In this document: positions 16,681 to 23,813 of the stretch, piece by piece | Layout: the number at the start of each line of letters is the position of its first letter | Numbering within the stretch: position 1 is the first letter of the stretch | NCBI RefSeq assembly: GCF_001517085.1 | Contig: NZ_LRAC01000028.1 | Coordinates: forward strand, 1-32,464 | DNA: 32,464 nucleotides | DNA from: Paenibacillus sp. DMB5 | GTDB taxonomy: Bacteria > Bacillota > Bacilli > Paenibacillales > Paenibacillaceae | Direction of reading: 5' to 3' | Program-made: the position numbers and the translations under genes | The notes under the pieces: model-generated | What the model saw: only the letters and a program-made list of their open reading frames with translations | Database searches by the model: none | What the model was told of the DNA's origin: nothing

Positions 16681-16693
16681 TGGCGTCTTGGTA

Positions 16694-16723
16694 TTGGGAA
16701 ATGCTTATAAACAATGCTAAACT
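16694..16723 (+). promoter_or_regulatory. Possible promoter of the tetR gene
   Basis: TTGGGA (16694-16699), an 18-bp spacer and TAAACT (16718-16723) preceded by TGC (extended -10). It lies 65 nt before the tetR start. No copy of the TGACAC palindrome is present here, so tetR may not be autoregulated through the same site. Confidence 0.4.
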
Positions 16724-16787
16724 GATAATAAATAAAATCAGAGATAGAAATGTACTCTATTTAACATCTTAAGAAGGAAGAGATTCG

Positions 16788-17354
16788 ATGGGAAGAAAAC
16801 AGTCTTTTACGGAGTCAGAACTGCTTGATATGACCAAAAAACTAGTGCTTGAGCATGGATATGACGGGTTCCATCTCAAATTGCTGTCAGAGCATCTGTC
16901 AGGCGCCCGAAGCACTATTTATCAATATTATTCTAATAAAGAAGAGATTGTGGCTGCTTGTATGAAGCGGGTAATGGTAACGGTATTAGAAAAAGCATTA
17001 GCCATTGATGAGACTGATCCTATGGACGCCCTCGAACAGCTGCTTCTCGTTTATGTGGAAGAGTCTGCGCTGCATCAGCTTTTAGGAAATGCCGGTAAAA
17101 TTAATGTTGCTAACTCTTCTGCAGCAGCGAGAGATCTAGAATTTATTGAGGAAGCACATATGACGCTCAAAGTTCAATTATCACGCTTATTTGAACGCGC
17201 ACAACAGAATAAAGGACTGCGGCAGGATATTCCACTTCCTGTACTTATTGGTGTGTTTTTTAACTTAATCGATACGCCTAATATGATGAATATCCCTACT
17301 CCTGACTGGGGAAAGCTGTTGTTTCAAATGTGGATCGGAGGAGCCAAGAGCTAA
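16788..17354 (+). CDS. TetR family regulator of the downstream ABC exporter (HrtR-like candidate)
   Basis: The 188-residue protein has the TetR HTH at residues about 8-50 (LLDMTKKLVLEHGYDGFHLK, LSGARSTIYQYYSNKEEIV). The ligand domain contains H96 and H124, possible metal or heme ligands but not provable by eye. AAGGAAG precedes the ATG. Downstream lie two palindromes and a permease-ATPase pair, so its job is almost certainly to repress that exporter until an inducer binds. Order, sizes and operator sequence resemble the lactococcal HrtR-HrtBA heme-efflux module; an antibiotic or peptide inducer is the alternative. Confidence 0.88.
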   Translation: MGRKQSFTESELLDMTKKLVLEHGYDGFHLKLLSEHLSGARSTIYQYYSNKEEIVAACMKRVMVTVLEKALAIDETDPMDALEQLLLVYVEESALHQLLGNAGKINVANSSAAARDLEFIEEAHMTLKVQLSRLFERAQQNKGLRQDIPLPVLIGVFFNLIDTPNMMNIPTPDWGKLLFQMWIGGAKS

Positions 17355-17374
17355 CCTCAGTCTTGGGTTTAATT

Positions 17375-17388
17375 TGACACAAGTGTCA
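17375..17388 (+). promoter_or_regulatory. Operator 1 upstream of the ABC permease
   Basis: TGACAC-AA-GTGTCA is a palindrome whose left part forms a TTGACA -35 hexamer (17374-17379), with AT-rich -10 candidates (TTTAAT, TAATAA) 18-20 bp downstream. A regulator bound here would block the promoter. It shares about 20 of 22 bp with operator 2, including the flanking TTAA and the final T. Confidence 0.75.
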
Positions 17389-17434
17389 TTTATGCGGTTT
17401 AATAAATATGACGAGCCCAATGGTGGCATTAAAT

Positions 17435-17448
17435 TGACACTAGTGTCA
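17435..17448 (+). promoter_or_regulatory. Operator 2 upstream of the ABC permease
   Basis: TGACAC-TA-GTGTCA is a perfect 14-bp palindrome, again overlapping a TTGACA hexamer. It is 60 bp centre to centre from operator 1 and 31 bp before the permease start. Duplicate sites at this spacing suggest either cooperative binding or a road-block inside the leader. Confidence 0.75.
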
Positions 17449-17479
17449 TAAAAACAAGATTAAGGAGCTGGTAAAGAGA

Positions 17480-18601
17480 ATGTTTTTAGCTGTGAAAGAA
17501 CTGATGCATAGTAAAATGAGGTTTTTAATGATCATCATTATTTTTGTACTGCTGGCCTGGCTGGTATTTATACTATCCGGTTTAGGGAATGGGTTATCTA
17601 CGCTAGCTGCGTCAACATTCAAGACTATGAAGGCTGATTATGTCATTTTCGAAGAAGGGGCGCAGTCGTCAATGAGCAAGTCACTGCTTTCGGATCAATT
17701 AATACCAGAAGTGGAGCTGCTGCCTAATGTGATTGCTGCCGCACCTATGGGAAGTACGATGGCGACGGCGTTAAAGGGGCAAAGCGCCAAAAACGAAGAT
17801 AAGCTGGATATCGCGATCATCGGAATTAACCCGGGAAGCTTCCTGGAGCCTGCTGTTGTGGAAGGGAAAGGCTTGTCTGCTGAGAACCCCACTGGTGTCA
17901 TTGTGAATTCGACCATGAAGGAAGAGGGCTATGCCATCGGTGATACTTTTCAGTTAGACGGTACGACGCAAGCATTAACCATCATAGGATTTGTCGAGAA
18001 TCAGACCTATAACCATGTGGCATCCGTATTTACCCCTATGGCTGAATGGCGGAAGATTGCCTTCGCGGCTCCGGGTTCAGATAAAGGGGTAACAGGGCCT
18101 GTTAATGCCATTATGCTGCAAGGCAAGGACATTGATCCAGACGTAATGGACAGTAAGCTAACAGGTACGGACACGGTTACCCGGTCGGGAGCTGTTCAAG
18201 GAATGCCAGGGTACAAAGAAGAGAACGGCACTATTTTGATGATGCTGGCCTTTCTGCTTGCCATCGCCGCCTTTGTGCTTGGGGTGTTCTTTTATGTCAT
18301 AACGATGCAGAAGACAAGCCAGTTTGGCATTATGAAAGCTATTGGTGCCAGCAACAGATTTTTGAGCAAAGCCATTGTATCGCAAGTGTTTGTGCTTTCG
18401 CTGATTAGTATTGTCGTTGGAATCTTGCTTACTTATGGAACGGCTGCCATCATGCCTAAGGGAATGCCATTTAAACTTGAAACGAATCTGGTTGTAACTT
18501 ATTCCATCATTTTGCTGGTTATCTCCATTTTAAGTTCAATGGTGTCGGTCCGTAAGATCACAAAGATTGATCCGCTCAAGGCGCTCGGGAGGGTTGAATA
18601 A
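17480..18601 (+). CDS. ABC transporter permease, FtsX/MacB type (HrtB-like)
   Basis: The 373-residue protein has the four-helix topology of FtsX-type permeases: TM1 at about 14-36, a large extracytoplasmic MacB-like periplasmic-core domain (about 40-250), then TM2-4 at about 256-280, 300-325 and 337-357. QFGIMKAIGASNRF after TM2 and KIDPLKALG at the end are family hallmarks. The N-terminus MFLAVKELMHSKMRF with VFILSGLGNGLS resembles HrtB/DevC permeases. Such complexes act as mechanotransmission exporters, extracting a hydrophobic molecule (heme for HrtB) from the outer leaflet. AAGGAG lies 12 nt before the ATG. Its stop overlaps the ATPase start. Confidence 0.88.
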   Translation: MFLAVKELMHSKMRFLMIIIIFVLLAWLVFILSGLGNGLSTLAASTFKTMKADYVIFEEGAQSSMSKSLLSDQLIPEVELLPNVIAAAPMGSTMATALKGQSAKNEDKLDIAIIGINPGSFLEPAVVEGKGLSAENPTGVIVNSTMKEEGYAIGDTFQLDGTTQALTIIGFVENQTYNHVASVFTPMAEWRKIAFAAPGSDKGVTGPVNAIMLQGKDIDPDVMDSKLTGTDTVTRSGAVQGMPGYKEENGTILMMLAFLLAIAAFVLGVFFYVITMQKTSQFGIMKAIGASNRFLSKAIVSQVFVLSLISIVVGILLTYGTAAIMPKGMPFKLETNLVVTYSIILLVISILSSMVSVRKITKIDPLKALGRVE

Positions 18602-19338
18602 TGACTAAGGGATTACAAATGAAGGAGCTCACAAAGTATTATAACGAAGGAAGTAATCGGATTGCCGCACTCGATCATGTGTCCATATCAGTGGAGCCGG
18701 GAGAGTTTGTTGCTGTAGTTGGACCGTCCGGTTCCGGGAAAAGTACATTTTTGTCCATTGCCGGAGCGCTGCTTAAAGCTTCAGAAGGAGAAGTTAAGCT
18801 GAATGGAAATAACATTTCTGCGCTTACAGCCCAGGAGCTGGCGAATACAAGACTAAAAGAAATCGGATTTATTATGCAGTCATCGAATTTGGTTCCCTAT
18901 TTGAATGTGCTTGATCAACTGCTAATTATAAAAAGGATGTCGGGAAAGGTTAAAAGAGAGGATAAAGAATTTGCCACTAAGCTGCTGGAGAAGCTGGGGC
19001 TGGGCTCGAAACTAAAGAGCTTTCCGGAAGAACTGTCCGGTGGTGAGAAGCAGCGGACAGCGATTGCCCGTGCCCTGATTAATGATCCCAACATCATCCT
19101 GGCAGATGAGCCGACAGCAAGCCTGGATACCAAACGTGCACATGAAGTGGTCAGTCTGATCGCGCAAGAGGTGAATTCAGGCCAGAAAGCGGCGATTATG
19201 GTTACCCATGATGAGCGTATGCTTGAATACTGCGACAAGGTATACCGGATGGAAGATGGGAAATTGTCGTTGCAGCAGGCTGCAATGAAGTCCAATCTCA
19301 AAGAGCCTGCCGGGACGAAGCGAAGTCTGCTGCAGTAG
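18601..19338 (+). CDS. ABC transporter ATP-binding protein (HrtA/LolD-like)
   Basis: The 245-residue ATPase shows Walker [10 protein letters not shown] (41-49), signature LSGGE (145-149), Walker B IILADEP (165-171) and the H-loop H203 (MVTHDE). It fits the MacB/LolD/HrtA subgroup that partners FtsX-type permeases. Its ATG at 18601 uses the last base of the permease stop codon (TAATG overlap), so expression is coupled. It is the last gene of the unit and is followed by a terminator. Confidence 0.95.
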   Translation: MTKGLQMKELTKYYNEGSNRIAALDHVSISVEPGEFVAVVGPSGSGKSTFLSIAGALLKASEGEVKLNGNNISALTAQELANTRLKEIGFIMQSSNLVPYLNVLDQLLIIKRMSGKVKREDKEFATKLLEKLGLGSKLKSFPEELSGGEKQRTAIARALINDPNIILADEPTASLDTKRAHEVVSLIAQEVNSGQKAAIMVTHDERMLEYCDKVYRMEDGKLSLQQAAMKSNLKEPAGTKRSLLQ

Positions 19339-19373
19339 TTGATGCTCTATAAGAACACTTGCAAAAGTAGAAG

Positions 19374-19401
19374 AAAGGCATCCGTGTGCGGGTGCCTTTT
19401 T
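19374..19401 (+). terminator. Rho-independent terminator after the ABC exporter
   Basis: Ten-bp arms (19374-19383 and 19390-19399, one T-G pair) with loop GTGTGC, followed by TTTTT. It lies 36 nt after the ATPase stop. Confidence 0.85.
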
Positions 19402-19484
19402 GATTGGAGATACAGAGGTTAGGAAGAACCCCGCCGTAAGATGTCAACTTCATATTAATCCGTAAGTCGAGCCACATGCACCAC

Positions 19485-19955
19485 TTAATTCGCCGTCTTA
19501 TTTACAAAATCAATCTCATTCCGAATCCCTTTATGGGCGTCATTCCACAGGCCCTTCGTAAGGCGGACGCGCAGCAGACAGGTGTTAGGATCCTCGTCGT
19601 TATTGGCTTCGTTATACCACTCGGCGAACACGGTGCGCAGCTTTGCCATCATTTCCGTGTTTTTCTCGTCACATACCCAGCCCAGATTTTCACCGATACC
19701 ATCGGCCGTAAAGTTTTCGACAATGATACAAACGGAAACCTCAGGGTTTTGGGCGATCTGCTGCATCTTGTTTGAGGTTGCGTAAGTGACGGTGTAAAAC
19801 GCGCCGTCCTCATAATAGGCATCTACAATGCGGGAGGCGGGACGGCTTTTGCCATTGGGCCCCGGTTCCAGTGCGATAGTAGACAGAGTGATCAGGCCGT
19901 CCTTGTTACCTGCTTGTTTATCCAGCAGCTTCATGGCTTCGTCATACTTGCTCAT
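19485..19955 (-). CDS. Pyridoxamine 5'-phosphate oxidase-like FMN-binding protein
   Basis: The 156-residue protein has the split-barrel fold signature of the PNPOx-like superfamily: GLITLSTIALEPGPNGKSRP, ASRIVDAYYEDGAFYTVTYA, SNKMQQIAQNPEVSVCIIVE. A C-terminal region KGIRNEIDFVNK completes it. It resembles general-stress/YzzA-type flavin proteins rather than the true vitamin B6 oxidase, so the substrate is unknown. The frame opens at 20045, but the ATG at 19955 has AGGAGGTAATATA upstream and the promoter repeat lies between the two. It diverges from the YafY-type regulator gene and probably shares its operator. Confidence 0.85.
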   Translation of the reverse strand: MSKYDEAMKLLDKQAGNKDGLITLSTIALEPGPNGKSRPASRIVDAYYEDGAFYTVTYATSNKMQQIAQNPEVSVCIIVENFTADGIGENLGWVCDEKNTEMMAKLRTVFAEWYNEANNDEDPNTCLLRVRLTKGLWNDAHKGIRNEIDFVNKTAN

Positions 19956-20028
19956 TATATTACCTCCTGGAGTGTTGTTAGGCATATATTGATAGCTTAT
20001 CATTGTAAAATCCTGGTGCATGTGAAAA

Positions 20029-20059
20029 ATAATATAACTTGACATAATCCTGTCAAGTT
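20029..20059. promoter_or_regulatory. Shared promoter/operator of the PNPOx-like gene and the WYL operon
   Basis: A perfect inverted repeat AACTTGACA-TAATCC-TGTCAAGTT spans 20036-20059. Each arm contains TTGACA, one on each strand. On the minus strand TTGACA (20051-20056), a 16-bp spacer and TATTAT (20029-20034) make a good promoter for the PNPOx-like gene. On the + strand the -10 is less clear (TTTATT near 20062). Binding here would control both directions; the YafY-type regulator 35 bp away is the likely binder. Confidence 0.6.
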
Positions 20060-20093
20060 TTTTTATTTATACTAACAACCAAGAGGTGAGCGA

Positions 20094-21026
20094 ATGCAAG
20101 TTAGCAGACTGCTACAAATGACTTATATTTTACTGGAGAAGGGCACGGTTACCGCACCGGAGCTAGCTGAGCGGTTCGAGGTGTCGGTCAGAACGGTCTA
20201 TCGCGACGTTGAAGCCTTGAGCCAGGCAGGAATTCCAGTCTATACAAGCCAAGGAAAAGGCGGAGGCATTTCCCTTACGGACAGGTTTGTCCTGAACAAA
20301 TCTTTGCTTACGGATAAGGAGCAGGATGAAATTCTATTTGCCCTGCAGAGCTTGTCGGCAGCCCGTTTGCCTGATTCCGACGATGTCTTGTTGAAGCTCA
20401 GCAGCTTGTTTAGGAAAAACAGCACCAGCTGGATTGAAGCCGATTTCTCTCAATGGGGCAGCGGGCATAAGCAAAAAGAGCTGTTTCCCATGCTGAAACA
20501 GGCCATTTTGGAGCATAAAATGATTTCGTTTACCTACTTGAGTGCGGCCGGTGAACACAAAAGCCGGAGAGCGGCACCCATGAAGCTGCTGTTCAAGGAT
20601 CGAGCCTGGTACGTTGAAACCTTCTGTTTTGAAAAAGATGCTCCAAGAACCTTTAAGATTACCAGGATGTCGAATGTACAGCTTTTAGACTTAGAGGACA
20701 CCGGGCTCTATGAGCTTCAGCAGGGGGGGATGGCATCTGCCGAAACTTCCCGTATAGATATTAAGGTCAATGAAACGGCAAGAATTCAACTGGTACTCAA
20801 AATAGAACCGGCGGCTGCCTACCGCATCGTGGACGAGTTTAAGGAAGAGGATATTGCGAAACAGGAAGACGGGTCTTTCCTGGTCAATTCAGATATGCCC
20901 TCCGGAGAATGGCTTGTTCAATATCTTCTATCCTACGGTGATTTACTGGAGGTTATGGAGCCGGCGTCTGTCAGGCTGGAGATGAAGGCTCGCACCGCCA
21001 AAATGGCCAAAAAATATTCAGTATAA
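20094..21026 (+). CDS. YafY-family HTH/WYL-domain transcriptional regulator
   Basis: The 310-residue protein has an N-terminal HTH_11/DeoR-like domain (RLLQMTYILLEKGTVTAPEL, AERFEVSVRTVYRDVEALSQ, AGIPVYTSQGKGGG) and a WYL sensor domain in the middle. There IEHKMISFTYLSAAG-type residues lead into RAAPMKLLFKDRAWYVETFC. A C-terminal WCX-like region follows (WLVQYLLSYGDLLEVMEP). WYL regulators sense small molecules or nucleic acid. The ATG has AGAGGTGAG upstream. It heads a row of SDR, SnoaL-like and Dabb genes and diverges from a PNPOx-like gene. Confidence 0.92.
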   Translation: MQVSRLLQMTYILLEKGTVTAPELAERFEVSVRTVYRDVEALSQAGIPVYTSQGKGGGISLTDRFVLNKSLLTDKEQDEILFALQSLSAARLPDSDDVLLKLSSLFRKNSTSWIEADFSQWGSGHKQKELFPMLKQAILEHKMISFTYLSAAGEHKSRRAAPMKLLFKDRAWYVETFCFEKDAPRTFKITRMSNVQLLDLEDTGLYELQQGGMASAETSRIDIKVNETARIQLVLKIEPAAAYRIVDEFKEEDIAKQEDGSFLVNSDMPSGEWLVQYLLSYGDLLEVMEPASVRLEMKARTAKMAKKYSV

Positions 21027-21104
21027 CTGGACACGCAGCTGTCAGGTTCTGTTGATTACACTGGTCTTGTATTCAAAACATACCAAGGAGGCTTCAACAG
21101 AACG

Positions 21105-21905
21105 ATGAATAACAGTTCGGACATACTCAATATGAGCAATGAATTTGCAGGTAAAAGAGCGCTTGTGACCGGCGGCACCCGGGGAATCGGCCTGGCGATC
21201 GTAAAACGCCTGCATGCAGCAGGAGCTGAGGTTGTAGCTACGGCAAGATCTATACCTGACACCTTACCGGAGGGAGTAGGGTTCATTCAGGCTGATGTGA
21301 GCCTTCCGGAAGGCGTGGCTCATATTGTTCAGGAGACAATCCGAAAAGTCGGCGGCCTGGATATTTTAATTAACAATGTAGGCGGTTCCTCGACAAGTAC
21401 AGCAGGAGCTTTGACACAAACAGATGAAGATTGGCAAATGACATTCAATGAGAACCTGTTCTCTTCCGTCCGGCTCGATCGCGGGTTTTTACCCTACATG
21501 GCCGAACAGCAAAGCGGGGTGATTATCCATGTCTCCTCTATTCAAAGCAGACTTCCCGGCAATATGACGATGCCTTATTCGGCTGCCAAAGCAGCCCTTG
21601 TTAACTACAGCAAAAACCTGGCGACCCAGTTCGGCCCAAAGGGCATAAGAATCAACGCATTGGCACCGGGATTTACCGAAACGGAAGCGGCGGAACGCTT
21701 AATTGCGAGAATGGCTGAACAAGCCGGGACAGACTATACAGCTGCCCGCCAGCAGCTAATGGACGAGCTTGGGGGCATTCCTCTCGGAAGACCGGCCAAG
21801 CCTGAAGAGGTTGCCGAGCTTGCGGCCTTCCTAGCCTCAGACAGAGCCTCTTACATTACAGGCTGTGAGTATGTCATAGACGGAGGAACCATCCGTACCG
21901 TGTAA
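21105..21905 (+). CDS. Short-chain dehydrogenase/reductase (SDR)
   Basis: The 266-residue protein is a classical SDR. The cofactor motif TGGTRGIG is at 22-29, NNVGG at 90-94, catalytic S145 lies in VSSIQSRLPG, and Y158-x3-K162 in MPYSAAK. The C-terminal ALAPGFTETE and ITGCEYVIDGGTIRTV are typical. It oxidises or reduces an unknown alcohol or ketone with NAD(P). The AAGGAGG is 13 nt before the ATG at 21105, rather far; a second ATG at 21132 has no site of its own. It lies 78 bp after the WYL regulator and 24 bp before the SnoaL-like gene. Confidence 0.93.
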   Translation: MNNSSDILNMSNEFAGKRALVTGGTRGIGLAIVKRLHAAGAEVVATARSIPDTLPEGVGFIQADVSLPEGVAHIVQETIRKVGGLDILINNVGGSSTSTAGALTQTDEDWQMTFNENLFSSVRLDRGFLPYMAEQQSGVIIHVSSIQSRLPGNMTMPYSAAKAALVNYSKNLATQFGPKGIRINALAPGFTETEAAERLIARMAEQAGTDYTAARQQLMDELGGIPLGRPAKPEEVAELAAFLASDRASYITGCEYVIDGGTIRTV

Positions 21906-21929
21906 TTAGTGTATAAAGGAGTTGATTTT

Positions 21930-22295
21930 ATGGAGACTAGTCTGCTTCCGCAAGTGATACATGATTTTATAGCTGCTGCTAATAAACCCGATCCAAAGGC
22001 ATATGCCGACTGCTTTTTAGAAGATGCAATGGTTTTCGATGAAGGGAAAGAGTGGGCAGGCAAAGCTGCTATTTCAAAATGGAGTGCCGAGCATCACTTT
22101 GCTGCTAACATAACGCTGGAACCCATACAGGATAAACAGCATGAGGAAGAAACCATAATCGTTTTTAAGGTTGACGGGGATTTCGACAAAACAGGCCTCC
22201 CGGACCCGCTCTATTTGGAATTTTATTTTCAGATACGTAAGCATAGGATTAAGCAGCTCGCGATACGGCTGTCTAAAGGTTTGGAACAAGTATAA
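21930..22295 (+). CDS. SnoaL/NTF2-like small protein
   Basis: The 121-residue protein reads as an NTF2-fold cone: VIHDFIAAANKPDPKAYADC, FLEDAMVFDEGKEWAGKAAI, then KVDGDFDKTGLPDPLYLEFYF. Such proteins act as small isomerases, cyclases or ligand binders. The GTG at 21909 opens the frame, but the ATG at 21930 with AAAGGAG is preferred. Its place between an SDR and a Dabb gene suggests a short pathway on one small metabolite. Confidence 0.85.
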   Translation: METSLLPQVIHDFIAAANKPDPKAYADCFLEDAMVFDEGKEWAGKAAISKWSAEHHFAANITLEPIQDKQHEEETIIVFKVDGDFDKTGLPDPLYLEFYFQIRKHRIKQLAIRLSKGLEQV

Positions 22296-22330
22296 ACGCT
22301 GACCAGATAATACACGAGGTGAAGCTGACA

Positions 22331-22618
22331 ATGTTAGTTAATCATGTGCTGTTAAAGCTGAAGGACCGGAGCCCGGAGCATATTGAGCACATTCGGACCG
22401 TTCTGCTGGGTATGAGAGGAAAAATAGAGGTGCTTCTCGATATTCAGGCTGATGCTAATGTCCGCCCCGGCCCTTCAGCATATGACTTGATCCTGATCAC
22501 CAGGTTTGCTTCTTTAGCAGACATGGAGGAATACCTTATACACCCGGCACATCTGGATGTCGCCCGGCTGATTGGTCAGGCTCTGGAGATGCAGGCTTCT
22601 GTCTGCTGTGCAATCTGA
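22331..22618 (+). CDS. Dabb (stress-responsive A/B barrel) domain protein
   Basis: The 95-residue protein begins MLVNHVLLKLKDRSPEHIEH and contains YDLILITRFASLADMEEYLI followed by HPAHLDVARLI, the Dabb ferredoxin-like fold. These dimeric proteins include polyketide cyclases and stress proteins. The ATG at 22331 follows GAGGTG by about 10 nt; the GTG at 22319 is inside that site. It is the last gene of the WYL-controlled row, before a terminator. Confidence 0.88.
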   Translation: MLVNHVLLKLKDRSPEHIEHIRTVLLGMRGKIEVLLDIQADANVRPGPSAYDLILITRFASLADMEEYLIHPAHLDVARLIGQALEMQASVCCAI

Positions 22619-22650
22619 TAGGGGTAACTGTCTAATTGCAAAATATGAAC

Positions 22651-22692
22651 AGCACCATGTTCTTCGTAATTGAAGAGTATGGTGCTATTTTT
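22651..22692 (+). terminator. Terminator after the Dabb gene
   Basis: Outer 8-bp arms (22651-22658 and 22679-22686), a small internal bulge, inner TCTTC/GAAGA and loop GTAATT, followed by ATTTTTA. It closes the WYL-SDR-SnoaL-Dabb operon. Confidence 0.8.
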
Positions 22693-22705
22693 ATATATTA
22701 TACAA

Positions 22706-22834
22706 GTGGTGCGAAGCGAAATAATAGATAACGAAAGCAGAGAATACCGTTTTTTTCATATTGGCGATATCCCTGCTGAGATTAGCCCTCCCGTAATGTC
22801 CGTTGTAAATGAGCTGAAGAGGAGGGCCTGTTAA
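22706..22834 (+). pseudogene. Possible 3' remnant of an unknown gene
   Basis: A 42-codon open frame (GTG at 22706, TAA at 22832-22834) reads VVRSEIIDNESREYRFFHIG, DIPAEISPPVMSVVNELKRR, AC. The sequence has the look of a real domain end, but there is no ribosome binding site, the upstream side is a terminator, and no homologue comes to mind. It may be the tail of a deleted gene or a chance frame. Confidence 0.2.
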
Positions 22835-22847
22835 ATGCCCTCGCTCA

Positions 22848-23594
22848 TCACGCATGAATACAGTCCCGAATCGCTTGGATAACGAGATCCGGCTCTGTCA
22901 GTTGCGGGAAGTGTCCGCTGGAGGCAGCTCGGATGTGCTTTCCCTGTTTGCTAAGCTTCACGAGGTCCAGCTGATTGTTCATTCGGATTTCATAAGCTTG
23001 AGCGGACATGAACGGAGGTTTTTTTATGCCCGAAACCACCGTGAACGGTTTATCAGGGAAGGGGCCGGCCTCTTCGATTTGTGTCGCGGTTTGTGCTACA
23101 TAATTAGTCTCACTCCATTGACGGGAGCGAGTGAGACGGTCAAATAGGGTGAAAAAACGGTTAAGTGCCCGAATCGGGAGAGGCAGGGTATCGTTAATTT
23201 CCAGATCCCGGGGGTGACTGGCTTCCAGCAGGACGATGCCGGATACCTGATCCGGGAACATGCGGGTAAACAGGTTGGCATACAAGCCTCCAAGGGAATG
23301 ACCGACCAGAAGATAGGGGGGAGACAGCCCGATATCATCAAGCAGCTGTTTTAACGAATTGACGATAGCTATCCCATGCTGGGGACTTACCGGTTTGCTG
23401 CTGCCCCCGATCCCCAAACGGTTATAGGCCAGGACGGTATTTTCCTTGGCAAGCTCATGGAACACTTTATACCAGCCCTCTATAGGACCGCTTCCCCCAT
23501 TAATCAGGATGATTGCTGGCGTACCCTTAATAGAAAGCGAATATTCAAAGATTCCATTAACAGTTGTGATTTTCTTTTTTTCAATCGATTGCAT
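22848..23594 (-). CDS. Alpha/beta hydrolase
   Basis: The 248-residue cytoplasmic protein has AIILINGGSGPIEGW (oxyanion region), LAYNRLGIGGSSKP, the nucleophile elbow VGHSLGG with S100, and SSGHFPQLTEPD with the likely catalytic H228. It belongs to the broad proline-iminopeptidase/haloalkane-type group; the substrate is unknown. AAGGAGGTAGAGC lies directly before the ATG. It stands alone, convergent with the Dabb operon and divergent from the RCC1-SLH gene. Confidence 0.9.
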   Translation of the reverse strand: MQSIEKKKITTVNGIFEYSLSIKGTPAIILINGGSGPIEGWYKVFHELAKENTVLAYNRLGIGGSSKPVSPQHGIAIVNSLKQLLDDIGLSPPYLLVGHSLGGLYANLFTRMFPDQVSGIVLLEASHPRDLEINDTLPLPIRALNRFFTLFDRLTRSRQWSETNYVAQTATQIEEAGPFPDKPFTVVSGIKKPPFMSAQAYEIRMNNQLDLVKLSKQGKHIRAASSGHFPQLTEPDLVIQAIRDCIHA

Positions 23595-23731
23595 GCTCTA
23601 CCTCCTTGGCACTACTTCTATTCCTTTAGTACGCATCCTCCTATAATCGGTGTCATCCCATTCAGTTTAAATTTGCCGTTCAGACATGGGCAACCGTATC
23701 AAAAACCTGCATCCATAAGCAATTTTCCAGA

Positions 23732-23760
23732 TTGTTCTGCGAAAAGGTTCCTGCTATAAT
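23732..23760 (+). promoter_or_regulatory. Strong extended -10 sigma-A promoter of the RCC1-SLH gene
   Basis: TTGTTC (23732-23737), a 17-bp spacer and TGC-TATAAT (-10 at 23755-23760). Perfect -10 plus TGn. It lies 53 nt before the start codon. Confidence 0.75.
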
Positions 23761-23813
23761 GATGTGAGATATTATTACATAATATACCAATATGATTAGA
23801 AAGGAACGACAAG

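Noticed and set aside
2519..23676. Recurring TTTGCCGTT-like strings near 2522, 7359 and 23669
   Set aside because: Only 8-12 bp are shared without further extension; strings of this length recur by chance in 32 kb.
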